A stretch of DNA of 33,207 bases from a bacterium (GTDB lineage: Bacteria; Myxococcota_A; Bradymonadia; UBA7976; UBA1532): NCBI GenBank assembly GCA_030426945.1, contig JAUHXL010000025.1, positions 1-33,207 of the forward strand, written 5' to 3'. Shown here in pieces: positions 1-8,250 of the stretch (the first letter of the stretch is position 1; the number at the start of each line of letters is the position of its first letter). Under the pieces are notes generated by a model. The model ran no database searches and was not told the DNA's origin. It was given only the letters and a program-made list of their open reading frames with translations. Made by a program: the position numbers and the translations under genes.

Positions 1-2213
1 CCGGCATGGGCGGCGCCCCCGGCATGGGCGGCGCCCCCGGCATGGGCGGCGCCCCCGGCATGGGCGGCGCCCCCGGCATGGGCGGCGAGCCCGGCATGGG
101 CGGCGCCCCGCCCCCGAGCTGCGATCAGCCCGATCCCGCCGCCTGCGAGGCGGCCCGCTGCACCTGGACCGACACCGGCTGCCTGCCGCCGGAAGAGGCC
201 GATCCCTGCTACCGCTACAACGCCGCGGTCTGCCGCTCGCACCCCGAGTGTCTGACGCGCGGTGATCGCTGCGTGCCCGATCCCCTGCAGGCGCCCTGCG
301 AGGCCCTCGGCGAGGACGACTGCGCCCTGCGCGGCGGCGCCTGCGGCTGGGACGGCGACGGCTGCCACCCGCTGCCCGTCGGCGCCTGCGCCGAGCTCGA
401 CGAGGCCGCCTGCGCCCTGCGCGCCGACTGCGCGGCCCTGTTCGACGAGGTGGACTGCGCCTGTGAGGCCCCGGCGCCCGGCGCGCCGGAGCCGCCCTGC
501 GACTGCGCCCCGCAGTTCGCCGGCTGCGCGCCGAGCGCGGTCACCTGCGACGACGTGCCCATCGAGGCCTGCGGGCGCACGCCCGGCTGCCACGTCGAGG
601 AGCTGCCGGTCCCCTGCCCGCCGCCCGAGCCCTGCGTCTGCGCGCCCGGCGAGGACTGCCTCTGCGCCGAGCCCGTCTGCGAGCCGCAGCCCGTGTGCGT
701 GCCCGACGATCCGGCGGGCTGCGCCGATCGCGCGCCCGACGCCTGCGCCGCCGACGGCCAGTGCGCCCTCGAGGTGGAGATCGTCTGCCAGGACGGCGGC
801 GGCGCGGCTCCGCCGCCGGACGGCGCGGATCGCATCATCATCGCGCCCGAGCCCTGCCAGGAGGTCACCCGCTGCGTCGCCGCCGCGCCCGCCTGCGTCG
901 GGCTGCCGCCCGCGATCTGCGGCGCGACGCCCGGCTGCGTGGTCGACGAGGTCGAGCGCTGCGAGTGCGCCGGCGGCGGCGCGGATCCCCTGCCGCCCCC
1001 CGACGGCGAGGGGGCGCGCCCGGCGCCGCCGCCGCCCGACGACTGCGTCTGCGAGATCGTGCCGGTCTGCAACGCCGCGCCGGCCTGCGACGACCTGCCC
1101 AGCGCGGACGCCTGCGTCGCGCGGGCCGACTGTGAGCTGATCCCCCTCGACGGCTGCGGCTGCCTGGGTGTGCCCTGCGAGCCCGGCGCCCCCTGCGAGC
1201 CGGTGGTCTGCGACGAGTGCTTCGTCTGCCAGCCCGCCCAGCCCGCCGACGCCTGCGGGCGCCTCGACGAGCTCGCCTGCGCGCGGGCCGCGGACTGCCA
1301 GTGGGTGTGGGATCAGGGCGGCGGCGGCGGCGACGTGCCCTGCCGCTGCTTCATCGACGAGAGCGGCCGCGAGGTGTGCGAGTGCGCCGAGCCGGTCCCC
1401 GGCGCAGGCCAGTGCGTGGCCGCGCCCCCGCAGGGCTGCGCGGATCTCGACTTCTTCGCCTGCCAGCAGGCCGCGGGCTGCGCCTGGCAGGACGTCCCGC
1501 CGCCCCCGCCGCCGGAGCCGTGCGTGTGCGAGATCGACGAGGCGGGCAACGAGATCTGTCGCTGCGCGCTGCCCCTGATCGCCGTGCCCATCGGCCAGTG
1601 CGTGGACGCGCCGGATCAGGGCCGCTGCGAAGGCCGGGCGCCCGACGCGTGTGAAGCCGACGGCGGCTGCCGCCTGGCCGCGCCGCTGCCCTGCCCGCCC
1701 TGCGCCCCCGATGATCCCGCCTGCGCCTGCGAGCCGGCCGAGCCCGTCTGCTTGCCCGTCGATCCGGGCGACGCGCCGTGCTTCGAGCTCGATCCGCGCA
1801 GCTGCGTGGCGCGCGACGACTGCGCGCTCGAGCCCATCGAGTGCCCGCCCTGCCCCCCCGGCGAGGCGTGCGCGTGCGCCATCGGCGAGCAGTGCGTGCC
1901 GGCCGGTCCGCCCGCCTGCGAGGCCCTCGACGAGGCGAGCTGCCGTGACCGCGCCGACTGCCTGATGGCCGCCCCCGTGGACGGCTGCCCGCCCTGCGCG
2001 CCCGATGATCCGACGTGCCTCTGCGCGAACCTCTGCCAGGACGCGTGGAGCGTGTGCGGCAACCAGCCCGTCGATGCCTGCGAGCAGGTGCGCGGCTGCG
2101 CGCTCGTGGACGCCTGCGACGGCGGCGGTGGGGTCGAGATGTGCCCGCCCGGCGAGCTGTGCCCCGAGCCGATCCCACCCCCCTGTGACGTGAGCTGCCA
2201 GCCCCTGCCGTGA
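1..2213 (+). CDS. Cysteine-rich repeat protein, 5' end outside window (paralogue of 3379-6120)
   Basis: The reading frame is open through the left edge, so the true start (probably a lipoprotein signal peptide, as in the paralogue) is missing; the first ATG visible at 6 lies inside a repeat and is not a credible start. The protein opens with six Gly-Met-Gly-Gly-Ala-Pro units and then becomes a long run of short disulfide-type repeats with the approximate pattern C-x3-LD-x3-C-x5-C-x-W-x(4-6)-C, separated by Pro/Gly/Asp-rich spacers. No enzymatic domain is visible. Many blocks match the downstream paralogue closely (for example the CDQPDPA(A/S)CEAA block near 118-150 and 3922-3960). The family is unknown to me; the Cys spacing loosely recalls extracellular plexin/PSI-like knots, but I would not assign it. 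A secreted or surface structural or adhesion role is inferred. The stop is TGA at 2211-2213, followed by a hairpin at 2258-2277. Confidence 0.8.
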   Translation, partial: GMGGAPGMGGAPGMGGAPGMGGAPGMGGEPGMGGAPPPSCDQPDPAACEAARCTWTDTGCLPPEEADPCYRYNAAVCRSHPECLTRGDRCVPDPLQAPCEALGEDDCALRGGACGWDGDGCHPLPVGACAELDEAACALRADCAALFDEVDCACEAPAPGAPEPPCDCAPQFAGCAPSAVTCDDVPIEACGRTPGCHVEELPVPCPPPEPCVCAPGEDCLCAEPVCEPQPVCVPDDPAGCADRAPDACAADGQCALEVEIVCQDGGGAAPPPDGADRIIIAPEPCQEVTRCVAAAPACVGLPPAICGATPGCVVDEVERCECAGGGADPLPPPDGEGARPAPPPPDDCVCEIVPVCNAAPACDDLPSADACVARADCELIPLDGCGCLGVPCEPGAPCEPVVCDECFVCQPAQPADACGRLDELACARAADCQWVWDQGGGGGDVPCRCFIDESGREVCECAEPVPGAGQCVAAPPQGCADLDFFACQQAAGCAWQDVPPPPPPEPCVCEIDEAGNEICRCALPLIAVPIGQCVDAPDQGRCEGRAPDACEADGGCRLAAPLPCPPCAPDDPACACEPAEPVCLPVDPGDAPCFELDPRSCVARDDCALEPIECPPCPPGEACACAIGEQCVPAGPPACEALDEASCRDRADCLMAAPVDGCPPCAPDDPTCLCANLCQDAWSVCGNQPVDACEQVRGCALVDACDGGGGVEMCPPGELCPEPIPPPCDVSCQPLP
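3..110 (+). repeat. Six in-frame 18-bp tandem repeats (GMGGAP units)
   Basis: Six consecutive 18-bp units run from 3 to 110. Units 1-4 (3-20, 21-38, 39-56, 57-74) are identical (GGCATGGGCGGCGCCCCC), unit 5 (75-92) changes Ala to Glu, and unit 6 (93-110) differs in the last base. The array may extend beyond the left edge. Because the unit is a multiple of three, copy-number change would lengthen or shorten the Gly-rich linker without breaking the frame. Confidence 0.95.
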
Positions 2214-2257
2214 GCCGTCCCCGGGCGCGCTCCGAGCTCGCTGGTCCACGATCGGTC

Positions 2258-2277
2258 CCGCCCGGACGGTCGGGCGG
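2258..2277. terminator. GC hairpin in the spacer after the first Cys-rich gene
   Basis: CCGCCCG (2258-2264), a six-base loop and CGGGCGG (2271-2277) form a perfect 7-bp stem 45 bases after the stop codon. No T-tract follows, so it is only a candidate transcription end or RNA-stability element. The rest of the 2214-2438 spacer is GC-rich with no gene I can support. Confidence 0.3.
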
Positions 2278-2438
2278 CCAGCGCGCGGCGCCGGCCCGGC
2301 GATGAGACCGTCTGCCCGGTCACCCGGCGCCCCGAGCCCGCGCATCGGTTCCGTGCTCGGCGCGGCGTACGGGGCCGGCTGAGCGCCGCGGGCGGACCCG
2401 CCACCCACGGCCCATCAGCAGGCCCCCCGGCGCGCTCT

Positions 2439-3176
2439 TCAGTCCGCGTCCAGCTCCGGATAGCGGCGGAAGATGCCGTGCTCGTTGAAGGGCAGGCGTC
2501 GCGGCGAGGCCAGGTAGCGCTGCAGGCGCGCGTCAGCGGCCGCGGCGCCGGCGACGCGCCGCACGCCCGGCGCGGCCTCGAGCGCGCGCGCCGCCCCCCG
2601 CGGGAACGCGAACCGCAGCCCCTCGACCACCTGGAAGAGCGTGAGGTCGGCGTAGGTCAGGGTGCCGCCCACCAGGTGCTCACCGCCGCCGTTGGCCGCC
2701 ACCACCCGCTCGAGCCAGGCGAGGTGCTTGGGCAGGCGATCGGCGAGGAAGCGCGCCGACGCCGCCCGCGCCGCGTCGCGCTGATCCTCGTAGTACAGGG
2801 CCGACGAGACCGGGTGGTGGGTGTCGTGCACCTCGTCCACCAGATCGGCCAGGGTCAGCTGCACCTGGAAGCAGGCCAGCCGGCCCGCCTCGTCGACCGG
2901 CGCGAGGCCGTGACGCTCGCCGAGGAACCGGCAGATGAGGGCGCTCTGGGCCACCACCAGCTCGCCGGCCACCAGCACCGGGGGCGCGTAGGGCGGCGGG
3001 AAGCCGAGCGCGCCCGAGAGCGCCCGCTGGACCGCGGCGACGCCGCCGCCCTCGGCCTCGGGCCGCCGCGCGACGTCGTCATAGGGGGCGCCGGCGACCT
3101 CGAGCACGAGCCGCGGGAGCTCGCCCCGGCCGGGCAGCATGGGCCAGTAGTACAGGGCGTAGCGGACGTCGTTCAT
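2439..3176 (-). CDS. Glutathione S-transferase family protein
   Basis: A 245-residue cytosolic protein of normal GST length. The N-terminal thioredoxin-like half starts with a Tyr-rich strand (YALYYWPMLPGRGELPRLVLE), resembling the beta1-alpha1 segment of alpha/pi/sigma-type GSTs, where a Tyr activates the glutathione thiol. The PPYAPPVLV stretch carries the cis-Pro, followed by QSALICRFL, the position that binds the gamma-glutamyl group. The all-helical C-terminal half contains GGTLTYADLTLFQVVEGL, including the conserved Asp N-cap. The ATG at 3176 was chosen because a strong AGGAGG lies 5 bases upstream and the GST fold begins there; the frame is open further upstream but that part has no GST character. 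It would conjugate or reduce electrophiles with glutathione. It sits alone on the minus strand between two Cys-rich paralogues. Substrate unknown. Confidence 0.85.
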   Translation of the reverse strand: MNDVRYALYYWPMLPGRGELPRLVLEVAGAPYDDVARRPEAEGGGVAAVQRALSGALGFPPPYAPPVLVAGELVVAQSALICRFLGERHGLAPVDEAGRLACFQVQLTLADLVDEVHDTHHPVSSALYYEDQRDAARAASARFLADRLPKHLAWLERVVAANGGGEHLVGGTLTYADLTLFQVVEGLRFAFPRGAARALEAAPGVRRVAGAAAADARLQRYLASPRRLPFNEHGIFRRYPELDAD

Positions 3177-3331
3177 CAGGGCCTCCTCGGTTGAACCGGA
3201 TCTTGTGTCGCGCGGCCGCGCCGCGGGATCAACCGCGGCCTCCGAATTCTGCCGACGGGGCCACGAAAATCTGCGCCCGCGACGCGCACGGGGCCCGGCG
3301 TTCGGGGCGCCGCGTAAGGAACCGATCTTGC

Positions 3332-3359
3332 TTGCGTCGGGTGCCCGGTGGGCTACGCC
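3332..3359 (+). promoter_or_regulatory. Candidate sigma70-type promoter of the Cys-rich lipoprotein gene
   Basis: TTGCGT (3332-3337), a 16-base spacer and TACGCC (3354-3359) lie just upstream of the GAGGGGAG ribosome-binding site and the ATG at 3379. The -10 is poor, so this is a weak call, supported mainly by position and by a similar TTGC-type -35 before the Fur-family gene. Confidence 0.3.
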
Positions 3360-3378
3360 TTTGAGGGGAGCGACGACG

Positions 3379-6120
3379 ATGCGCGTGATTCGACTGAGTC
3401 TGGTGGTGTTCCTGGCCCTGGGGGCCTGGGGCTGCGAGCAGGATGATGCCGGCGGCGAAGAGGGCGCCGGCGGCCAGGGGGGCGGCGGGCAGACCGACGG
3501 CGGCGTCGGCGGGATGGGCGGTGATCCGGGGATGGGCGGCGCGCCGGGGGGCGCCTGCGCCTCGCTGAGCGAGGCGGCCTGCGGGCGCCGGGACGACTGC
3601 GCGTTCGGCGACGGCGGCTGCCAGGACGCCGCCGAGGCCCCCTGCGCGGCGCTGGGCGAGGCCCAGTGCGGCGACCGCGACGACTGCCTCGCCCGCGACG
3701 ACATCAACGGCGACTTCGCCCGCTGCGACGCCCTGGCCACCGCCGACTGCCGCCTGCTGGACGCCGTGGCCTGCGACACGCGGGACGACTGCGCGTGGGA
3801 CGGCGAGCAGTGCGCCGCCCACGACGAGGGCTGCCCGGGCATCGGCGATCAGGGCGCCTGCGAGGGCGCCGAGTGCCACTGGTACGACGGCGCGTGCCAC
3901 GTCGACCCCCCGACGATGCGCTGCGATCAGCCGGATCCGGCGAGCTGCGAGGCCGCGGGCTGCGCCTGGACGGACGACGGCTGCGGGCCCATGCGCGCCG
4001 CCTGCGCCGAGCTGGCCCAGCCCCTGTGCCAGGCCCGCCCCGACTGCGACTGGATGGGCAACCGCTGCCGCGCCAGCGGTCCCGTCGACTGCGAGACGCT
4101 GGACGCGGACGCCTGCGCGGCGCAGGCCGGCTGCGAGTGGAACGGCGACGCCTGCCTGAACCAGGTCGAGGGTGCCTGCGACACGCTCGACGAGGCCGCC
4201 TGCCTCGGCCGGCGCGACTGTCGGCCCCTCTACGACGACGGCGCCGACGGCGAGCGCCCCGCGCCGCCGCCCGGCGACGAGGCGCCGCCGATCGAGGATC
4301 CGCCCGTCGGCAACTTCGTCGGCTGCGAGCCGTGGCGGGTCGAGTGCGCGACGGTGCCGACCGACGCCTGCGACCGCACGCCCGGCTGCCACGTGGAGTG
4401 GGTCGCCACGCCCTGCGCCTGCGAGCCCGGCTCGCCGGACTGCGACGCCGTCTGCGAGCCGGTGCCGGTGTGCGTCGACGACGGGCCCGACGCCTGCGCC
4501 GATCTGCCCCTCGAGGCCTGCGCCGCCGATCCGCGCTGCCGCCTGACCGACCGCGAGGTGTGCGACGGCGGCGGCATGGGCGCGCCCGAGCCGCCCCCCG
4601 ACGAGGATCCCGGCTTGATCGCGCCGCCTTGCCGAGTCGAGACCGTGTGCGAGCCGGATCCGAACGCCGGCGGCGACTGCGCCGCGATCGAGGATCCCGA
4701 TCGCTGCGAGGCGACGCCCGGCTGCTTCGGCGTCTGGCTCGAGGACGAGTGCGGCTTCGGCGCCGACCCCATCCCGTGCGACTGCGCGGACGGCGACGCC
4801 GACTGCGCCTGCGGCGCGGCGCCCGCCCCCTGCCTCGGCGTGTTCGTCTGCGAGGGCGAGGTGCGCCCGGGCTGCGATGGGCTGGATCCCGAGCGCTGCG
4901 AGGCCAACCCGGCCTGCGACCTCGTCTTCCCCCCCTGCATGTGCGAAGACCCGGACGATCCGGCCTGCGGCTGCGAGGCCGTCTGCGTCGACCGCATCCT
5001 GCCGCCGCCCGCGCAGTGCGAAGATCTGGACGTCGACGCCTGCCGCCAGGCCCAGGGCTGCGAGCTGATCGAGATCCCCTGCTGCGAGCCGGGCCAGGAC
5101 TGCGCCTGCGCGGGCGAGCTGGTGTGCGTGCCGGCGGCCGGGGGTGATCGCTGCGCCGACCGCCCGGTGGACCGCTGCGAGGACGCCCCCGGCTGCCACG
5201 TCGAGGAGTTCGAGGTCTGCGGCTGCGCCGGCGGCGGGGGCGAGCCCGACGTGCCGGGCGGCGGGGCGCCGCCGCCGCCGGACGAGCCGTGCTTCTGCGA
5301 CCTCATCGCGGCGTGCGTGCCCGACGAGCGGCCGATGGATCCCTGCGCCGGGCTGCCCGAGGCGGCCTGCGTCGACCGGCCCGGGTGCGCCTGGGAGCTC
5401 GCCGGTGAGCCGCCGCCCGACGGCTGCGGCTGCTTCGTCGACGAGGCCGGCGTCGAGCTGTGCGTGGACTGCGTCGAGCCGGTGGGCGGCTGGTGCGTGC
5501 CGCGGGACGAGCCCCAGGGCTGCGCGGCGCTCGACGAGGCGGCCTGCGCCGAGGATGCCGCGTGCGCGTACGTCGAGGTGGGCGGCATGTGCCAGGGCTG
5601 CCCCGACGGCGCGCCGGACTGCCTGGGGGCCTGCGAGCCCCTGTTCGGCTGCCGCCCGGTGGCCGAGCTCTGCGGGACGCTGGACGGCGACGCGTGCGCG
5701 GCCGAGCCGCGCTGCGCGATCCAGCCCATCGAGATGTGCGATGGCGGCGGCCCCATCTGCGTGGATCGCGACGGCGACGGGAACTGCGAGATGGCTCCGC
5801 CGCCGCCCGACGGCCAGTGCGAGGTGGTCGACCTCTGCGTGGCGGCCGCCCAGGCGTGCCCCGCGCTGGACGCGGAGCGCTGCGCCGAGGTCGAGGGCTG
5901 CATCGCGCTCGTCGCCGCGGACGGCGTCGATCTGGGCTGCGCGTCCGACGACCCGGACGCCTGCTGGGCTCTCGATCCCGATCGCTGCGCCGCGCACCCG
6001 GACTGCCAGGCGAACGGCGACGGCGGCGGCGGCGGCGGCGACTGTGGGTGCGTCGAGACGCCGGACGGCCAGGTCATCTGCGAGTGCATGGATCCGCTGC
6101 CGCCCTGCAGCCCGCGCTGA
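3379..6120 (+). CDS. Cysteine-rich repeat lipoprotein
   Basis: A 913-residue lipoprotein. The signal peptide is short and hydrophobic and ends in a lipobox (LGAWGC, lipidated Cys at residue 19); the ATG at 3379 follows GAGGGGAG at good spacing and gives exactly this signal, so upstream extensions are rejected. A Gly/Met-rich linker (residues about 20-60) precedes a tandem series of Cys motifs, C-x3-LD-x3-C-x5-C-x-W-x4-C, which later become interleaved with CxC pairs and Pro-rich spacers. My hand count is about 117 cysteines, near 13% of residues. The even, regular spacing implies disulfide-bonded extracellular modules or, less likely, metal ligation. No catalytic motif is visible. It is paralogous to the partial gene ending at 2213. 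Cell-surface location is well supported by the lipobox; function is unknown. Confidence 0.88.
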   Translation: MRVIRLSLVVFLALGAWGCEQDDAGGEEGAGGQGGGGQTDGGVGGMGGDPGMGGAPGGACASLSEAACGRRDDCAFGDGGCQDAAEAPCAALGEAQCGDRDDCLARDDINGDFARCDALATADCRLLDAVACDTRDDCAWDGEQCAAHDEGCPGIGDQGACEGAECHWYDGACHVDPPTMRCDQPDPASCEAAGCAWTDDGCGPMRAACAELAQPLCQARPDCDWMGNRCRASGPVDCETLDADACAAQAGCEWNGDACLNQVEGACDTLDEAACLGRRDCRPLYDDGADGERPAPPPGDEAPPIEDPPVGNFVGCEPWRVECATVPTDACDRTPGCHVEWVATPCACEPGSPDCDAVCEPVPVCVDDGPDACADLPLEACAADPRCRLTDREVCDGGGMGAPEPPPDEDPGLIAPPCRVETVCEPDPNAGGDCAAIEDPDRCEATPGCFGVWLEDECGFGADPIPCDCADGDADCACGAAPAPCLGVFVCEGEVRPGCDGLDPERCEANPACDLVFPPCMCEDPDDPACGCEAVCVDRILPPPAQCEDLDVDACRQAQGCELIEIPCCEPGQDCACAGELVCVPAAGGDRCADRPVDRCEDAPGCHVEEFEVCGCAGGGGEPDVPGGGAPPPPDEPCFCDLIAACVPDERPMDPCAGLPEAACVDRPGCAWELAGEPPPDGCGCFVDEAGVELCVDCVEPVGGWCVPRDEPQGCAALDEAACAEDAACAYVEVGGMCQGCPDGAPDCLGACEPLFGCRPVAELCGTLDGDACAAEPRCAIQPIEMCDGGGPICVDRDGDGNCEMAPPPPDGQCEVVDLCVAAAQACPALDAERCAEVEGCIALVAADGVDLGCASDDPDACWALDPDRCAAHPDCQANGDGGGGGGDCGCVETPDGQVICECMDPLPPCSPR

Positions 6121-6138
6121 CCCCGCGCTCCCCGGCCC

Positions 6139-6157
6139 GGGCGCCCGCGCGGCGCCC
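6139..6157. terminator. GC hairpin after the Cys-rich lipoprotein gene
   Basis: GGGCGCC (6139-6145), loop CGCGC and GGCGCCC (6151-6157) form a perfect 7-bp stem starting 19 bases after the stop at 6120. There is no T-tract, so it is a candidate terminator only. It separates the lipoprotein gene from the biotin carboxylase operon. Confidence 0.35.
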
Positions 6158-6228
6158 GCGCCGACTATCCAACCGCCCCGACCATCTGGTACACATCCGC
6201 GACCGCCACGACCCCTGGGGGAGACGGC

Positions 6229-7728
6229 ATGTTCGAGCGGGTGCTGGTCGCCAACCGCGGCGAGATCGCCGTCCGCGTGATGCGGACGCTGCGCGACGTG
6301 GGCGCGACCCCCATCGCCATCTACTCGGAGCCCGACCGCCACGCGCTGCACGTGCGCCACGCCGACGTGGCCGTCTGCGTGGGTCCCGAGGCCTCGGCCC
6401 AGAGCTACCTGAACATGGACGCGGTGCTCGACGCCGCGCGCCGGACGGGCGCCCAGGCCATCCACCCCGGCTACGGATTCCTGAGCGAGAACGCGACCTT
6501 CGCGCGCCGGGTGGCCGAGGCGGGGATCACGTGGATCGGCCCGCCGCCGAGCGCCATCGAGACGATGGGCAGCAAGCTGCTGGCGCGGCGGACCGTCGAG
6601 GCGGCCGGCGTGCCGGTGGTGCCCGGCGTCAGCGAGCCGGTGCGCGATCCGGACGAGGCGCTGGCGATCGCGCGCGGTGTCGGCTTCCCGGTGATGGTGA
6701 AGGCGTCGGCGGGCGGCGGCGGCAAGGGCATGCGGCTGGTGCACGACGAGGCCGCGCTGAGCAAGGCGCTCGACGCCGCGCGCCGCGAGGCCGCGGGCGC
6801 CTTCGGCGACGACGCCGTGTACGTCGAGAAGTTCGTCGTCGAGCCCCACCACGTCGAGATCCAGGTGCTGTGCGACGCGCACGGCAACGCGGTGTACGTC
6901 GGCGAGCGCGAGTGCTCGGTCCAGCGCCGCCACCAGAAGGTGGTCGAAGAGTGCCCCAGCCCCTTCATCGACGAGGACGTGCGGCGGGCGATGGGCGAGG
7001 TGGCGGTGGCCGCCGCGCGCGCCTGCGGCTATGTCGGCGCCGGCACCGTCGAGTTCCTGGTGGGGGGCGACAAGCGCTTCTACTTCCTCGAGATGAACAC
7101 GCGGCTGCAGGTCGAGCACCCCGTCACCGAGCTGGTGTACGGGGTCGACCTGGTGGACGCGCAGCTGCGCATCGCGGCGGGCCAGCCCCTGCCCTTCGCG
7201 CAGGCGGATCTGGTGCCGCGGGGGCACGCGCTCGAGTGCCGCATCTACGCCGAGGATCCCGAGACGTACCTGCCCAGCCCCGGCGCCGTGACGCAGCTGC
7301 GCTGGCCCGAGGGGCCCGGCGTGCGGGTGGACGCGGGCATCGACGGCTTCAGCGTCGTGCCCATGGCTTATGACCCGATGGTGGCCAAGCTGTGCACGTG
7401 GGGCAGCGACCGCGGCCAGGCCATCCGGCGCATGCGGCGGGCGCTCGACGAGACGGTGGTGCTGGGCATCACGACCAACGTGCCGCTGCACCACCGCGTG
7501 CTGACGCACCCTGCCTTCGTGGCCGGGCGCTACGACACGGGCCTGTTGAACACCACGCTGCCGGCGGCGGCGGCGGCCGACGCCGGGTGGAAGGAGGCCG
7601 CGATCATCGCGGCTGCGCTCACCCGCCACGCCGAGGACACCGCGCGCGCGGCGCGGGCGCCCTCGGCCGGCGCCCCCGGCAGCGCGTGGCTGGCGCAGGG
7701 TCGCCAGCGCCAGATCACCGGAGGCTGA
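6229..7728 (+). CDS. accC: Biotin carboxylase subunit of an acyl-CoA carboxylase
   Basis: 499 residues. It carries out ATP-dependent carboxylation of biotin on the carrier protein, in the cytoplasm. The N-terminal domain begins FERVLVANRGEIAVRVMR, diagnostic of biotin carboxylases. The ATP-grasp domain has the glycine-rich lid KASAGGGGKGM (residues about 158-168), HVEIQVL (208-214), the ERECSVQRRHQKVVEE segment (227-241) and the catalytic EMNTRLQVEHPV (288-299). The C-terminal domain carries SPGAVTQL. The length is slightly above AccC of fatty acid synthesis (about 450), with an extra Ala-rich tail after residue 440. The ATG at 6229 follows a GGGGGAG motif. One base separates its stop from the downstream biotin carrier gene. 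No carboxyltransferase gene is in the window, so acetyl-, propionyl- or other acyl-CoA specificity cannot be told. Confidence 0.93.
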   Translation: MFERVLVANRGEIAVRVMRTLRDVGATPIAIYSEPDRHALHVRHADVAVCVGPEASAQSYLNMDAVLDAARRTGAQAIHPGYGFLSENATFARRVAEAGITWIGPPPSAIETMGSKLLARRTVEAAGVPVVPGVSEPVRDPDEALAIARGVGFPVMVKASAGGGGKGMRLVHDEAALSKALDAARREAAGAFGDDAVYVEKFVVEPHHVEIQVLCDAHGNAVYVGERECSVQRRHQKVVEECPSPFIDEDVRRAMGEVAVAAARACGYVGAGTVEFLVGGDKRFYFLEMNTRLQVEHPVTELVYGVDLVDAQLRIAAGQPLPFAQADLVPRGHALECRIYAEDPETYLPSPGAVTQLRWPEGPGVRVDAGIDGFSVVPMAYDPMVAKLCTWGSDRGQAIRRMRRALDETVVLGITTNVPLHHRVLTHPAFVAGRYDTGLLNTTLPAAAAADAGWKEAAIIAAALTRHAEDTARAARAPSAGAPGSAWLAQGRQRQITGG

Positions 7729-7729
7729 G

Positions 7730-8248
7730 GTGCGCTACACCATCGAGCTGGGCGACGAGAGCGTCGCCGTGGACGTGCACCCGGTGGGTCCCGGGCGCTA
7801 CCGGGTGCAGCTGGGCGACGCGCCGGCGCGGACGGTCGAGGCGGCGGTCGAGCCGGGCCTGGTCCACCTGCTGTTGGGGGACCGCTCGCTGAGCGTGCGC
7901 GCCGGGGCCGCGCCGGGCGGCGTCGACCTGCACGCGGCCGGGCTGCGAGCGCGGGCGGGCGCCCTCGACGCGCGCGCGGCGCGGCTGAAGGCGCGGCGCG
8001 GCGGCGCGAAGGGCGCGGGCAGCGACGTCGTGCGGACGCCGATGCCCGGGCGGGTGGTGCAGGTGATGGTCGCCGAGGGCGACGCCGTCGTGCCCGGGCA
8101 GGGCGTGGTGATCGTCGAGGCGATGAAGATGGAGAACGAGCTGCGCGCCGAGATCGCCGGCGTCGTGGCCAAGGTGCACGTCAAGGCGGACGACCGGGTC
8201 GAGGGCAACGCGGATCTGGTGACGCTGCGCCCGGCCGAGAGCGACTGA
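7730..8248 (+). CDS. Biotin carboxyl carrier protein (acyl-CoA carboxylase)
   Basis: 172 residues. The C-terminal biotinyl domain (about 100-168) has the hallmark EAMKMENEL with the biotin-accepting Lys at residue 133, and the paired hammerhead half-motifs around TPMPGRVVQVMVAEGD. The N-terminal part (1-60, YTIELGDESVAV) resembles the beta-rich interaction segment found before the biotin domain in propionyl-CoA carboxylase alpha chains and related carriers, rather than the short Pro/Ala linker of AccB, which suggests a catabolic or anaplerotic acyl-CoA carboxylase. The start is GTG at 7730, 2 bases after the biotin carboxylase TGA, with GGAGG just upstream inside the previous gene. It works directly with the upstream subunit; the two together look like a split version of a fused alpha chain. 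Confidence 0.9.
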   Translation: MRYTIELGDESVAVDVHPVGPGRYRVQLGDAPARTVEAAVEPGLVHLLLGDRSLSVRAGAAPGGVDLHAAGLRARAGALDARAARLKARRGGAKGAGSDVVRTPMPGRVVQVMVAEGDAVVPGQGVVIVEAMKMENELRAEIAGVVAKVHVKADDRVEGNADLVTLRPAESD

Positions 8249-8250
8249 CG

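Noticed and set aside
1-110. CRISPR-like array or VNTR outside a gene.
   Set aside because: The repeats have no spacers and are in frame with the Cys-rich protein, so they are coding tandem repeats.
3177-3842. N-terminal extension of the GST frame to a start at 3842.
   Set aside because: The extension is Ser/Ala/Pro-rich, runs through the promoter and start of the divergent lipoprotein gene, and a strong ribosome-binding site precedes the internal ATG at 3176.
3379-6120. Metallothionein-like metal storage by the Cys-rich proteins.
   Set aside because: Cys spacing is mostly wide and regular with W and LD anchors, in a secreted lipoprotein, which fits disulfide-bonded repeats better than CxC-dominated metal clusters; some CxC pairs leave slight doubt.
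3229-7629. A 1,466-codon open frame on the minus strand opposite the Cys-rich lipoprotein and biotin carboxylase genes.
   Set aside because: It is a shadow of very GC-rich codon usage: low-complexity Ala/Arg/Gly/His composition, no domain, and it covers two clear genes and the spacer between them.
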